Shown here piece after piece: positions 26,277 through 33,758 of a stretch of 40,795 nt of DNA. Position 1 is the stretch's first letter, and the number at the start of each line of letters is the position of its first letter. A model generated the notes under the pieces. The model worked only from the letters and a program-made list of their open reading frames with translations, did not search any database and was not told the origin of the DNA. A program made the position numbers and the translations under genes. The stretch is from NCBI GenBank assembly GCA_023254245.1, contig JALQYE010000012.1, forward strand, positions 1 through 40,795. The letters run 5' to 3'. The stretch is from Emticicia sp. GTDB taxonomy: Bacteria > Bacteroidota > Bacteroidia > Cytophagales > Spirosomataceae.

Positions 26277-27083
26277 ATGGAAATACTTGGTTTTATTGGA
26301 GCATTAATGATGGGCTTGACCCTTGGGCTAATTGGCGGTGGGGGCTCGATTCTGACAGTACCGATTTTAGTTTATTTATTCTCAGTTGATACAGTTTTGG
26401 CAACTGCCTACTCGCTTTTCATCGTTGGGCTTACAAGTTTGATTGGCTCTTTTAGTCATATTTCGCAGGGAAATGTACACTGGCGTACGGCAATTGTTTT
26501 TGGTATTCCATCAATTATCAGTGTTTACCTGACTCGTATGTACTTCGTACCGCTTATTCCTGAGCAAATTTTTACTATCGGTAGTTTTTCACTCACAAAA
26601 CCGATTTTGATTCTGATTTTCTTTGCTGTACTGATGGTTTTCGCCTCTTATACAATGATTAGAGAGTGTAAGAAATGTAAAGAAAAACCAGTTGGCGAAA
26701 TCAACTACAATTATCCACTGATTTTGATTGAAGGTTTGGTAGTTGGCACCATTACGGGGCTTGTGGGTGCAGGTGGTGGATTCTTGATAATTCCTGCATT
26801 GGTCATTTTGGCTAAACTACCTATGAAACAAGCTGTTGGCACTTCACTGGTAATTATTGCACTAAAATCTCTGATTGGTTTTATGGGCGATGTGAAGGGG
26901 AGCGAAGCCATAAATTGGCACTTTTTGGGCAACTTTTCGGTTATAGCTATAATCGGAATTGTGATTGGAAGTATGCTTTCCAAAAAAGTTTCGGATGAAA
27001 AACTAAAACCAGCCTTTGGATATTTTGTCTTGGTCATGGGACTTTACATCATCACAAAAGAATTATTTTTTCATCACGCATAA
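26277..27083 (+). CDS. TauE/SafE-family sulfite/organosulfonate exporter
   Basis: This 268-residue inner-membrane protein has about eight helices in two homologous halves. Each half opens with the family's Gly-rich loop: GLIGGGGSILTVPILVY (about 18-34) and LVGAGGGFLIIPALVIL (about 161-177). A short soluble loop with a Cys pair (ECKKCKEK, about 130) separates the halves. The family exports sulfite, sulfoacetate or related anions. Here it would remove sulfite made by the persulfide dioxygenase encoded two genes downstream. The methyltransferase gene follows after 14 nt, so they share a transcript. Confidence 0.88.
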   Translation: MEILGFIGALMMGLTLGLIGGGGSILTVPILVYLFSVDTVLATAYSLFIVGLTSLIGSFSHISQGNVHWRTAIVFGIPSIISVYLTRMYFVPLIPEQIFTIGSFSLTKPILILIFFAVLMVFASYTMIRECKKCKEKPVGEINYNYPLILIEGLVVGTITGLVGAGGGFLIIPALVILAKLPMKQAVGTSLVIIALKSLIGFMGDVKGSEAINWHFLGNFSVIAIIGIVIGSMLSKKVSDEKLKPAFGYFVLVMGLYIITKELFFHHA

Positions 27084-27097
27084 AACTCAAATTTACG

Positions 27098-27730
27098 ATG
27101 AATCAGTTAGAGAGAAAAAAGCATTGGGAAAATATCTATCAAACCAAAAACTTTACAGAGGTTAGTTGGTATCAAGAGAGACCCGAAATATCGCTCGGTT
27201 TTTTAAATGAATTTAAAATCGAAAAAACAGCAAACATAATTGACATAGGGGGTGGAGATAGCTACTTTGTTGATAATCTGCTTGATTTAGGATACGAAAA
27301 TATTACCGTTCTCGATATTTCGGAAGCAGCACTAAAAAAAGCTCAACAACGTTTGGGCGAAAAAGCAAAAAAAGTCAAATGGATTGAAGCCGATATTGCC
27401 ACCTTTGAACCAACCGAACAATATGATTTTTGGCATGATAGAGCTGTTTTTCACTTCCTAACCCAAGAAAATGAAATTATAAATTATCTGAAATCAACTC
27501 AAAAAGGAATAAAACCAGCAGGAGTTTTGATTTTAGGCACATTTTCGGAGCAAGGCCCAACAAAATGCAGTGGAATTGAGATAAAACAGTATTCTGAAAA
27601 CTCAATGACAGAACGCCTAAAAACATTTTTTGACAAAATAAAATGTATCACAGTTGACCATATTACACCTTTTTCAACGATACAAAACTTTATCTTTTGT
27701 AGTTTCAAAAAGATAGCACTTGCATCATAA
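27098..27730 (+). CDS. Class I SAM-dependent methyltransferase in the sulfur operon
   Basis: This 210-residue soluble protein has a Rossmann methyltransferase fold. Motif I is NIIDIGGGDSYFVDNLLD (about 46-63), the acidic end of strand two is VLDISEAAL, and motif IV is YDFWHDRAVFHFLT. Later segments are GVLILGTFSEQGPTKCSG and a C-terminal strand ending FIFCSFKK. The substrate is not evident. Its place between the sulfite exporter (14 nt upstream) and the persulfide dioxygenase (39 nt downstream) suggests methylation of sulfide, a thiol or another sulfur or metalloid compound (inference). A generic small-molecule methyltransferase is the alternative. Confidence 0.85.
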   Translation: MNQLERKKHWENIYQTKNFTEVSWYQERPEISLGFLNEFKIEKTANIIDIGGGDSYFVDNLLDLGYENITVLDISEAALKKAQQRLGEKAKKVKWIEADIATFEPTEQYDFWHDRAVFHFLTQENEIINYLKSTQKGIKPAGVLILGTFSEQGPTKCSGIEIKQYSENSMTERLKTFFDKIKCITVDHITPFSTIQNFIFCSFKKIALAS

Positions 27731-27769
27731 ACGCACTTAGAACCAATAATATTAAAGCACTTTAGAACA

Positions 27770-29182
27770 ATGATAGTAGAACAAATTTATACAGGATGTC
27801 TCGCACAGGGGGCATATTATATTGAATCAGCGGGTGAAGTAGCCATCATTGACCCACTTCGTGAAGTACATTCGTATGTGAATAAGGCACAGAAAAACAA
27901 TGCCCAAATCAAATACATTTTCGAGACTCACTTTCATGCAGATTTTGTTTCGGGTCATGTTGAATTGGCTCAAAAAACTGGAGCATCCATCGTTTATGGG
28001 CCCAATGCCACACCTTCATTTAACTGTATTGTTGCAGAAGATGGGCAAGTTTTTGAAATTGGAAAAATCAAAATCAAGGTTATCCATACCCCTGGCCATA
28101 CCATGGAATCCTCGTGTTATTTATTAATCGACGAAAATGGTGCAGAAAACTGTATTTTTACGGGTGATACTTTATTTATTGGCGATGTAGGTCGTCCTGA
28201 TTTGGCACAAAAATCAAATCTTACGATTGAAGATTTAGCCAGTTATCTATACACCTCTTTGCACACAAAAATATTGGCTTTGCCAGATAACTTGATTGTG
28301 TATCCTGCTCATGGTGCGGGGTCGGCTTGTGGCAAAAACATGAGCAAAGAAACGTATGATACGCTCGGAAATCAGAAAAAAGTAAATTACGCCCTTCAAC
28401 CACAAAGTAAAGAGCAATTTATTTCGGCCGTAACAGATGGCCTTACGCCTCCCCCCTACTATTTTCCCAAAAACGTAATGATTAACAAAACAGGTGCCAA
28501 AAACCTTGATGATGTGAAAACAAACATTCAAGCACTTTCGCCCGAAGCATTTGAATTAGCAGCCAACGAACTCGGTGCTGTCATGATTGATACTCGTGCG
28601 GCTCAGAGTTTTAAAGATGGATTTGTTCCGAACTCAATCAATATCGGTATCAAAGGTGACTTCGCTCCGTGGGTTGGTACACTTATCACTGATATAGAGC
28701 AACCTATTTTATTTATTGCTGATGAAGAGAATGTCGACGATGTAATCACTCGTCTCTCGAGAGTTGGGTATGATAATATCGTTGGCTATTTACAAGGAGG
28801 TATCAGTGCGTGGGTTGAAGCAGGTAAAGAAATTGACAGTATCAAATCTATTTCAGCCGACGAGTTTGCTAAAATATACGCCGAAAATGAAGGAAAATTA
28901 TTGGTTAAAGATGTAAGAAAAGAAACCGAATACCGTGCCGAACACGTAGAAGAAGCAGAATGTGTTTCATTGGCTTATTTGAGCAATCACATGGTGGCAT
29001 TCTCAAAAGAAGAAACCAACTATATTCATTGTGCTGGAGGGTATCGCTCAATGATTGCGGCATCCATCCTTAAATCCCGAGGGTATGATAATATCGTAGA
29101 TATAGCTGGAGGCTTTGCAGCAATCGCCAAAACCGATGTACCACGCTCAAACTTTGTTTGTCAATCAAAATTAAAAGTCTAA
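27770..29182 (+). CDS. CstB-like persulfide dioxygenase-rhodanese fusion (copy 1)
   Basis: This 470-residue cytoplasmic protein has three parts. An N-terminal metallo-beta-lactamase domain of the ETHE1/persulfide-dioxygenase type (about 1-245) has FETHFHADFVSGH (His54, His56, Asp58, His63), HTPGHTMES and GDTLFIGDVGRPDL. A rhodanese-like domain (about 258-355) has no Cys where the active loop should be (ILFIADEEN). An active rhodanese domain (about 365-470) has the loop HCAGGYRS, catalytic Cys421. In CstB-type proteins this set oxidises low-molecular-weight persulfides to sulfite and thiosulfate. It ends the arsR-TauE-methyltransferase run and is followed by a terminator. A close paralogue lies at 37055-38470. 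Confidence 0.93.
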   Translation: MIVEQIYTGCLAQGAYYIESAGEVAIIDPLREVHSYVNKAQKNNAQIKYIFETHFHADFVSGHVELAQKTGASIVYGPNATPSFNCIVAEDGQVFEIGKIKIKVIHTPGHTMESSCYLLIDENGAENCIFTGDTLFIGDVGRPDLAQKSNLTIEDLASYLYTSLHTKILALPDNLIVYPAHGAGSACGKNMSKETYDTLGNQKKVNYALQPQSKEQFISAVTDGLTPPPYYFPKNVMINKTGAKNLDDVKTNIQALSPEAFELAANELGAVMIDTRAAQSFKDGFVPNSINIGIKGDFAPWVGTLITDIEQPILFIADEENVDDVITRLSRVGYDNIVGYLQGGISAWVEAGKEIDSIKSISADEFAKIYAENEGKLLVKDVRKETEYRAEHVEEAECVSLAYLSNHMVAFSKEETNYIHCAGGYRSMIAASILKSRGYDNIVDIAGGFAAIAKTDVPRSNFVCQSKLKV

Positions 29183-29217
29183 AGAAAATAAGTAATGCTT
29201 AGGGTAGAATAAATAGA

Positions 29218-29255
29218 AAAAAGGTAAGGGTAATTTTATACCTTACCTTTTTATC
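29218..29255 (+). terminator. Terminator after the first persulfide dioxygenase
   Basis: The arms AAAAAGGTAAGG (29218-29229) and CCTTACCTTTTT (29241-29252) are fully complementary around an 11-nt loop. The arm ends in a T run. It lies 35 nt after the stop codon. Confidence 0.85.
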
Positions 29256-29319
29256 AAACCCTAATTATAGAACATAGTATTAGTAACCTCAAAAGTAAAA
29301 AGTAAAATATTAAACAACT

Positions 29320-29886
29320 ATGATAGAACTCATAAAACAACCGTGGCATTGGGCAGTTGCTGGTGTGATGATTGGATTAACAGTGCCAACGTTATTGTTA
29401 ATCGGAAATAAAACCTTCGGAATATCCTCTTCACTTCGCCATATTTGTGCAGCGTGTTTCCCTGCAAATATTTCGTTTTTTAAATACGATTGGAAAAAAG
29501 AAATCTGGAATTTATTTTTTGTGGTTGGCGTGCTTTTAGGCGGGTTAATTGCCAGTCAATTTTTATCAAATCCGAATGAATTTGTGGTAAATGAGCAAAC
29601 AATGCAAGATTTAAAGGCACTGGGTGTGAAAGATTTTTCGGCAATGATGCCAGCCGATATCTTTAGTATCGAAAATATTTTTACGCTTAAAGGCTTGATT
29701 TTCTTCGTTTTTGGAGGCTTAATGGTTGGTTTCGGTACTCGCTATGCGGGCGGTTGTACGTCAGGTCATGCAATTATGGGGCTATCGAATCTACAATTAC
29801 CGTCGCTCATTGCAACCATTAGTTTCATGGTTGGCGGCTTCGCCATGACTCACTTAATTATGCCTTTAATCTTTAAATTATTCTAA
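29320..29886 (+). CDS. YeeE/YedE-family sulfur transporter, N-terminal half protein
   Basis: This 188-residue inner-membrane protein of the sulfur-transport (YeeE/YedE) family has four or five hydrophobic segments and the family signature YAGGCTSGHAIMGL, with its conserved Cys. Further cysteines lie in HICAACFPANISFF. In related proteins such as TsuA, conserved cysteines pass thiosulfate across the membrane. The next gene starts 2 nt after the stop and encodes the complementary half, so the two most likely form one two-subunit transporter. It takes up or exports a sulfane-sulfur compound (inference). Confidence 0.87.
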   Translation: MIELIKQPWHWAVAGVMIGLTVPTLLLIGNKTFGISSSLRHICAACFPANISFFKYDWKKEIWNLFFVVGVLLGGLIASQFLSNPNEFVVNEQTMQDLKALGVKDFSAMMPADIFSIENIFTLKGLIFFVFGGLMVGFGTRYAGGCTSGHAIMGLSNLQLPSLIATISFMVGGFAMTHLIMPLIFKLF

Positions 29887-29888
29887 CC

Positions 29889-30383
29889 ATGACAAAAAAT
29901 AATATTGATAATACTTTGATTGAAGAGTTTGTGTGCGAAGCACCCAATAATCAAGTAAAAAAAGAAAGTTTCGCCAGCAACATCAAGTACCTAATCGTTG
30001 GGACAATATTTGGAATTGTTTTCGTAAAAGCCGAAATTGTTTCATGGTTCAGAATACAAGAAATGTTTCGTTTGCAATCATTCCACATGTATGGTGTCAT
30101 CGGTACGGCTGTGGTGGTTGGACTCATTTCAGTACAAATTATTAAACGTTTCAAAGTCAAAACCTTTTCGGGCGAAACGGTTTCAATTCAAGACAAAACC
30201 TTTAATAAAGGTCAGATTTATGGAGGCTTAATTTTTGGGCTTGGCTGGGCAATCACTGGGGCTTGCCCAGGACCCTTATTTGCCCAAATTGGTAGTGGAT
30301 TCTTGGCTATTACGGTTACATTTGCCAGTGCAGTAGCAGGAACTTGGCTCTACGGAGCATTCAAAAATAAGCTACCTCATTGA
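29889..30383 (+). CDS. YeeE/YedE-family sulfur transporter, C-terminal half protein
   Basis: This 164-residue membrane protein, translationally adjacent to the preceding YeeE half, has a soluble N-terminus of about 35 residues and then about four helices. The family motif GLGWAITGACPGPLFAQIG carries the conserved Cys. Split YeeE pairs of this kind (second half often labelled DUF6691 or YeeE/YedE) are frequent next to rhodanese and dioxygenase genes (general knowledge). A strong terminator follows, closing a two-gene unit. Confidence 0.87.
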   Translation: MTKNNIDNTLIEEFVCEAPNNQVKKESFASNIKYLIVGTIFGIVFVKAEIVSWFRIQEMFRLQSFHMYGVIGTAVVVGLISVQIIKRFKVKTFSGETVSIQDKTFNKGQIYGGLIFGLGWAITGACPGPLFAQIGSGFLAITVTFASAVAGTWLYGAFKNKLPH

Positions 30384-30405
30384 TTGAGTTTCTCAAATGA
30401 TTTTT

Positions 30406-30450
30406 AGGAGGTTAGTTGATAGCATTTTGCATTTCTAACCTCCTTTTTTT
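30406..30450 (+). terminator. Terminator after the YeeE pair
   Basis: The arms AGGAGGTTAG (30406-30415) and CTAACCTCCT (30435-30444) are fully complementary, with a 19-nt loop and a run of seven T (30444-30450). An apparent ATG at 30416 lies inside this hairpin, which argues against it as the start of the next gene. Confidence 0.88.
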
Positions 30451-30493
30451 ATACTTCTACCTCATCTATAAAAACCTAAAACCTCTATTTAAC

Positions 30494-32194
30494 ATGAAAA
30501 ACTGCAGTACAACCAACCATGCTCCTCCACGAAGGAGTTTTCTAAAAAAGTCAATATTCTCAAGTCTTGGTTTGGCATTCGGGCCAGCAAGTATGGCTTC
30601 AGACATAAAAGATTCAAACGAAGAAAAATCACCCAAAGATAGCACGATAACACTACTTATTACTTCTGATATTCATGCCCAGATACATACGCATGATGAG
30701 TTTTTCTGGGAAAATGGTCAGGCCATTTATCGCAAACGTGGCGGTTTGGCTGTACTAAAAACCATGATTGAACATTACAAGAAGCAGAATCCAGCTAACA
30801 CGATTGTGTATGATGGAGGAGATTTTTTTCATGGACATGCTGTTTCGACCTTTACTGAAGGCGAAGCACTTATTCCGATTTTCAATCACTTGGGTTATGA
30901 CTTAATATTACCTGGAAATTGGGAAGTAGTTTACAAAAAGAAAAAAATGCTCTACGATATGGGGCATACAAATGCTGCCAAAATTTGTGCGAATATGTGG
31001 CATAAAACCAACGATGCCTTCGACGGTGAACTGGTTTTTCAGCCATATTGGATTAAATACGTAGCAGGAATAAAGATAGGATTCATTGGCTATACCGACC
31101 ACCTTACACCCAAGCGTCAATCTCCCGCGTTTAGTGCAGGATTAGTCTTTGAGCATCCCGAGAAAAACGTGGCCAAATACATAAAACTTTTGAGAGAATC
31201 CGAAGGTTGTGAAATAATCTTGCTGATGACTCATATTGGACTTGCTCAGCAAGTTGGCTTAGCCAACAATCCTGCAATTGAAGGTGCTGATTTTATAGTG
31301 GGTGCCGATACACATGAACGTTTACGAAAACCCATCAAAGGACAATATGCCAGTGTTATTGAGTGTGGTGCTTTTGGGTCGTTTCTCGGAAAACTCGACC
31401 TAAATCTCGAAAATGGCAAGCTAAAAAGCTTTAATTATGCACTTTTAGATGTCGATACAGATAAATTTAAGGCTGATAAGCAAATGTTAAATCTTATTGA
31501 GTCGGCTTATGCTCCATTTAAAACTAAAATGGAAGAAGTAATTGGTACAAGCAAAACACCATTGGTAAGGTATTTTGTGATGGAAACGCCAATGGATAAT
31601 CTAATTACTGATGCCATTATGTGGAAATTCAAACCCGATATTGCCCTTTCTAATGGATTTCGATTTTGTCAACCGCTTTCGAGTACTGACCCGAAAACAG
31701 GCTTGATTCCAATCACACGAGAGTTTTTGTGGAATATGCTACCACTCGATAGCGAGGCAAAATCGGGTAAAATAACTGGTAAACAAGTTTGGGAATGGCT
31801 CGAAAAAGAACTTCAAAACGCCTTTGCCAAAGACCCGTCGAAGCGTTTTGGTGGCTGGTTTGTTCGATTCTCGGGCATGGAAGTAAATTTCAATATCGAA
31901 AAAGAGTTTGGTAAACGCCTAAATTGGGTTAAGATTTCAGGCAATCCCATCGATTTACAGCACGAATATTCAATTATTGCTTGTGAAAGAGAGGGCGACC
32001 CAGACGATACCCTTTGCCGAATTGATAAAGTAAAAGAGCCAAAAAACTTAAAAGTTTTGCTGCATGATATTGTCGAAGAGTATTTGAAGGTTCATTCACC
32101 CATTTCGCCCAAACTCGAAAAGCGAGCAACGGCGAGCGATGCACCCGATACGCTGTTAACGCAATTACGTGGCTATGACTATGAATTTATGTAA
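30494..32194 (+). CDS. Tat-exported SoxB-like dinuclear metallohydrolase (5'-nucleotidase superfamily)
   Basis: This is a 566-residue protein from the ATG at 30494; an upstream ATG at 30416 falls within a terminator. A twin-arginine signal (PRRSFLKKS, Arg13-Arg14) predicts Tat export of a folded, metal-loaded enzyme. The metallophosphoesterase domain has SDIHAQ (Asp59, His61), YDGGDFFHG, PGNWEVVY, LLMTHIG and GADTHERL. The Trp after the metal-binding Asn resembles SoxB's HWE rather than the NHE of ordinary 5'-nucleotidases. The C-terminal 5'-nucleotidase domain includes FGGWFVRFSGM. SoxB hydrolyses the sulfate group from a sulfur-bound carrier. The adjacent TsdA-like cytochrome and DsrE protein support a sulfur role. 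A periplasmic nucleotidase is the alternative. Confidence 0.8.
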   Translation: MKNCSTTNHAPPRRSFLKKSIFSSLGLAFGPASMASDIKDSNEEKSPKDSTITLLITSDIHAQIHTHDEFFWENGQAIYRKRGGLAVLKTMIEHYKKQNPANTIVYDGGDFFHGHAVSTFTEGEALIPIFNHLGYDLILPGNWEVVYKKKKMLYDMGHTNAAKICANMWHKTNDAFDGELVFQPYWIKYVAGIKIGFIGYTDHLTPKRQSPAFSAGLVFEHPEKNVAKYIKLLRESEGCEIILLMTHIGLAQQVGLANNPAIEGADFIVGADTHERLRKPIKGQYASVIECGAFGSFLGKLDLNLENGKLKSFNYALLDVDTDKFKADKQMLNLIESAYAPFKTKMEEVIGTSKTPLVRYFVMETPMDNLITDAIMWKFKPDIALSNGFRFCQPLSSTDPKTGLIPITREFLWNMLPLDSEAKSGKITGKQVWEWLEKELQNAFAKDPSKRFGGWFVRFSGMEVNFNIEKEFGKRLNWVKISGNPIDLQHEYSIIACEREGDPDDTLCRIDKVKEPKNLKVLLHDIVEEYLKVHSPISPKLEKRATASDAPDTLLTQLRGYDYEFM

Positions 32195-32195
32195 T

Positions 32196-33281
32196 ATGAA
32201 AAATTTAGCAAACAATAAACTATCAAAATTTGGGCAACTACTTAATCTAATTAGCTGGTTATTAGGTGGTTCAATTCTATTAGTTATCCTATTAGTCGGA
32301 TATTTTACAGGCATTTTTAATAGAACAAATGCTATTCCAATTACTGTAACTACAGAGAATAAACCATATAAACCCGAAAAAACTGTCTGGAAGCTCATTA
32401 GTATGGACGCTGTTGTGCATGAACCCGACCCAGAACTCGTGAAATATGGCAGAGAATTGATTGCCAATACAGCATATTATTTAGGGCCAAAAGGAAAAGT
32501 GGCTCAACAAACCAATGGCATGAATTGCCAAAATTGCCACTTAGATGCAGGTTCGAGGGTTTGGGGGAATAATTATGGAGCTGTAGCTTCAACTTACCCA
32601 AAATTCAGAGAGCGTTCAGGTACAAAAGAAAGTATCGTAAAACGAGTGAATGACTGCATGGAACGCAGCCTGAATGGTCGTGGGCTTGATAGTACAAGCC
32701 GTGAAATGCGTGCCATCGTAAGTTATATTAAATTTATTGGGCAATGCGTGCCTAAAGATACGATTCCAAACGGTACAGGTATCTGGAAATTGAAATTCAT
32801 GAATCGAGCAGCTGACCCAACCAAAGGCCAAGTTGCTTATGAGCAAAAATGTGTGAGTTGCCACGGAAAAAATGGCGAAGGGCTGAAAAGTCCCGATGGC
32901 ATTGTTTATACGTATCCTCCACTTTGGGGACAACATTCCTATAACATTGGGGCTGGTCTATTTCGACTTTCTCGCTTAGCTGGCTACATAAAAACCAATA
33001 TGCCATTTGGAGCTACTTACGAAAAGCCGCAATTATCTGACGAAGAAGCCTGGGATATTGCCGCTTACGTTAATTCTCGCCCACGGCCAACGAAAGATTT
33101 AAGCAAAGACTGGCCAAAAATTTCGGGTAAACCAATTGACCATCCTTTTGGGCCATACTCCGATAATTTTTCTGAAGAACAGCACAAATTTGGGCCTTTC
33201 AAGCCGATTGATGAATTCAAGAAAGCAGAGAAAAAGAAACAAGAAGCTCTCAAAAATAAAACTCAACAAATAAAATCTTAA
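32196..33281 (+). CDS. Membrane-anchored dihaem cytochrome c, TsdA-like thiosulfate dehydrogenase family
   Basis: The 361-residue protein starts at the ATG one base after the SoxB-like stop; an overlapping ATG at 32169 is less likely. One N-terminal helix (about 16-38) anchors it, with the rest in the periplasm. There are two haem c sites, CQNCH (111-115, followed by LDAGSR) and CVSCH (219-223, followed by GKNGEG). Cys154 in NDCMERSLNG corresponds to the unusual Cys haem ligand of TsdA. The second domain has YPPLWGQHSYNIGAGL and IKTNMPFG, both TsdA-like. TsdA joins two thiosulfates into tetrathionate or does the reverse. A Lys-rich tail (about 335-361) is extra. It could take electrons from sulfur bound to a carrier or from free thiosulfate; which one is open. 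Confidence 0.85.
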   Translation: MKNLANNKLSKFGQLLNLISWLLGGSILLVILLVGYFTGIFNRTNAIPITVTTENKPYKPEKTVWKLISMDAVVHEPDPELVKYGRELIANTAYYLGPKGKVAQQTNGMNCQNCHLDAGSRVWGNNYGAVASTYPKFRERSGTKESIVKRVNDCMERSLNGRGLDSTSREMRAIVSYIKFIGQCVPKDTIPNGTGIWKLKFMNRAADPTKGQVAYEQKCVSCHGKNGEGLKSPDGIVYTYPPLWGQHSYNIGAGLFRLSRLAGYIKTNMPFGATYEKPQLSDEEAWDIAAYVNSRPRPTKDLSKDWPKISGKPIDHPFGPYSDNFSEEQHKFGPFKPIDEFKKAEKKKQEALKNKTQQIKS

Positions 33282-33301
33282 ACGATTAAATCAAAATAAT
33301 T

Positions 33302-33721
33302 ATGAAGAAAATATTCGTATTACTCGCCTTTCTATCAAGCACTTATGCTTTTGCACAAACCGATAATGGCGAAAAACACAAAATTGTTTTTCAGTTTGTA
33401 TCGGGCGACACTCTTTCGCAGCATAGTTTGGTAAATAACCTCAAAAATCTTCGTGAAGGCTGGCCTAAAGCAGCCGTTGAGGTGGTTTTTCATGGCAATG
33501 GAATATTTATGGTCATGGGCGAAAAAACAAAATATGCCAAAGAATTAGAAGATTTTGCGGTCAAGAAAGATATTAAATTGGTGGTCTGCGAAAACACCAT
33601 GAAACAAAAAAAGATTGTAAAGTCGCAACTTTTACCCTTCGTTAGTACCGTTCCGATGGCAATCGCTGAAATCGTAGTTAAGCAAGAGCAGGGCTGGACA
33701 TACCTCAAAGCGGGGCTGTAA
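33302..33721 (+). CDS. Periplasmic DsrE-family protein with a single cysteine
   Basis: This 139-residue protein has a clear Sec signal peptide (MKKIFVLLAFLSSTYAFAQ). The mature part fits the DsrE/DsrF fold: IVFQFVSGD at the first strand, VEVVFHGNGI, then LVVCENTMK, placing the family's conserved Cys at residue 96, the only Cys in the protein. DsrE-type proteins carry persulfide sulfur on this residue or form part of sulfur relays. Export to the periplasm next to a SoxB-like enzyme and a thiosulfate-type cytochrome suggests a periplasmic sulfur carrier (inference). It lies 20 nt after the cytochrome gene. Confidence 0.82.
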   Translation: MKKIFVLLAFLSSTYAFAQTDNGEKHKIVFQFVSGDTLSQHSLVNNLKNLREGWPKAAVEVVFHGNGIFMVMGEKTKYAKELEDFAVKKDIKLVVCENTMKQKKIVKSQLLPFVSTVPMAIAEIVVKQEQGWTYLKAGL

Positions 33722-33758
33722 AGTTAGTATTCTACACGGCTTAAGTTTAAGTTAAACG

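Noticed and set aside
30416-30493. Longer start for the SoxB-like protein giving a hydrophobic 26-residue extension
   Set aside because: The ATG lies within the loop of the upstream terminator, and the extension would bury the twin-arginine motif. The ATG at 30494 gives a normal Tat signal.
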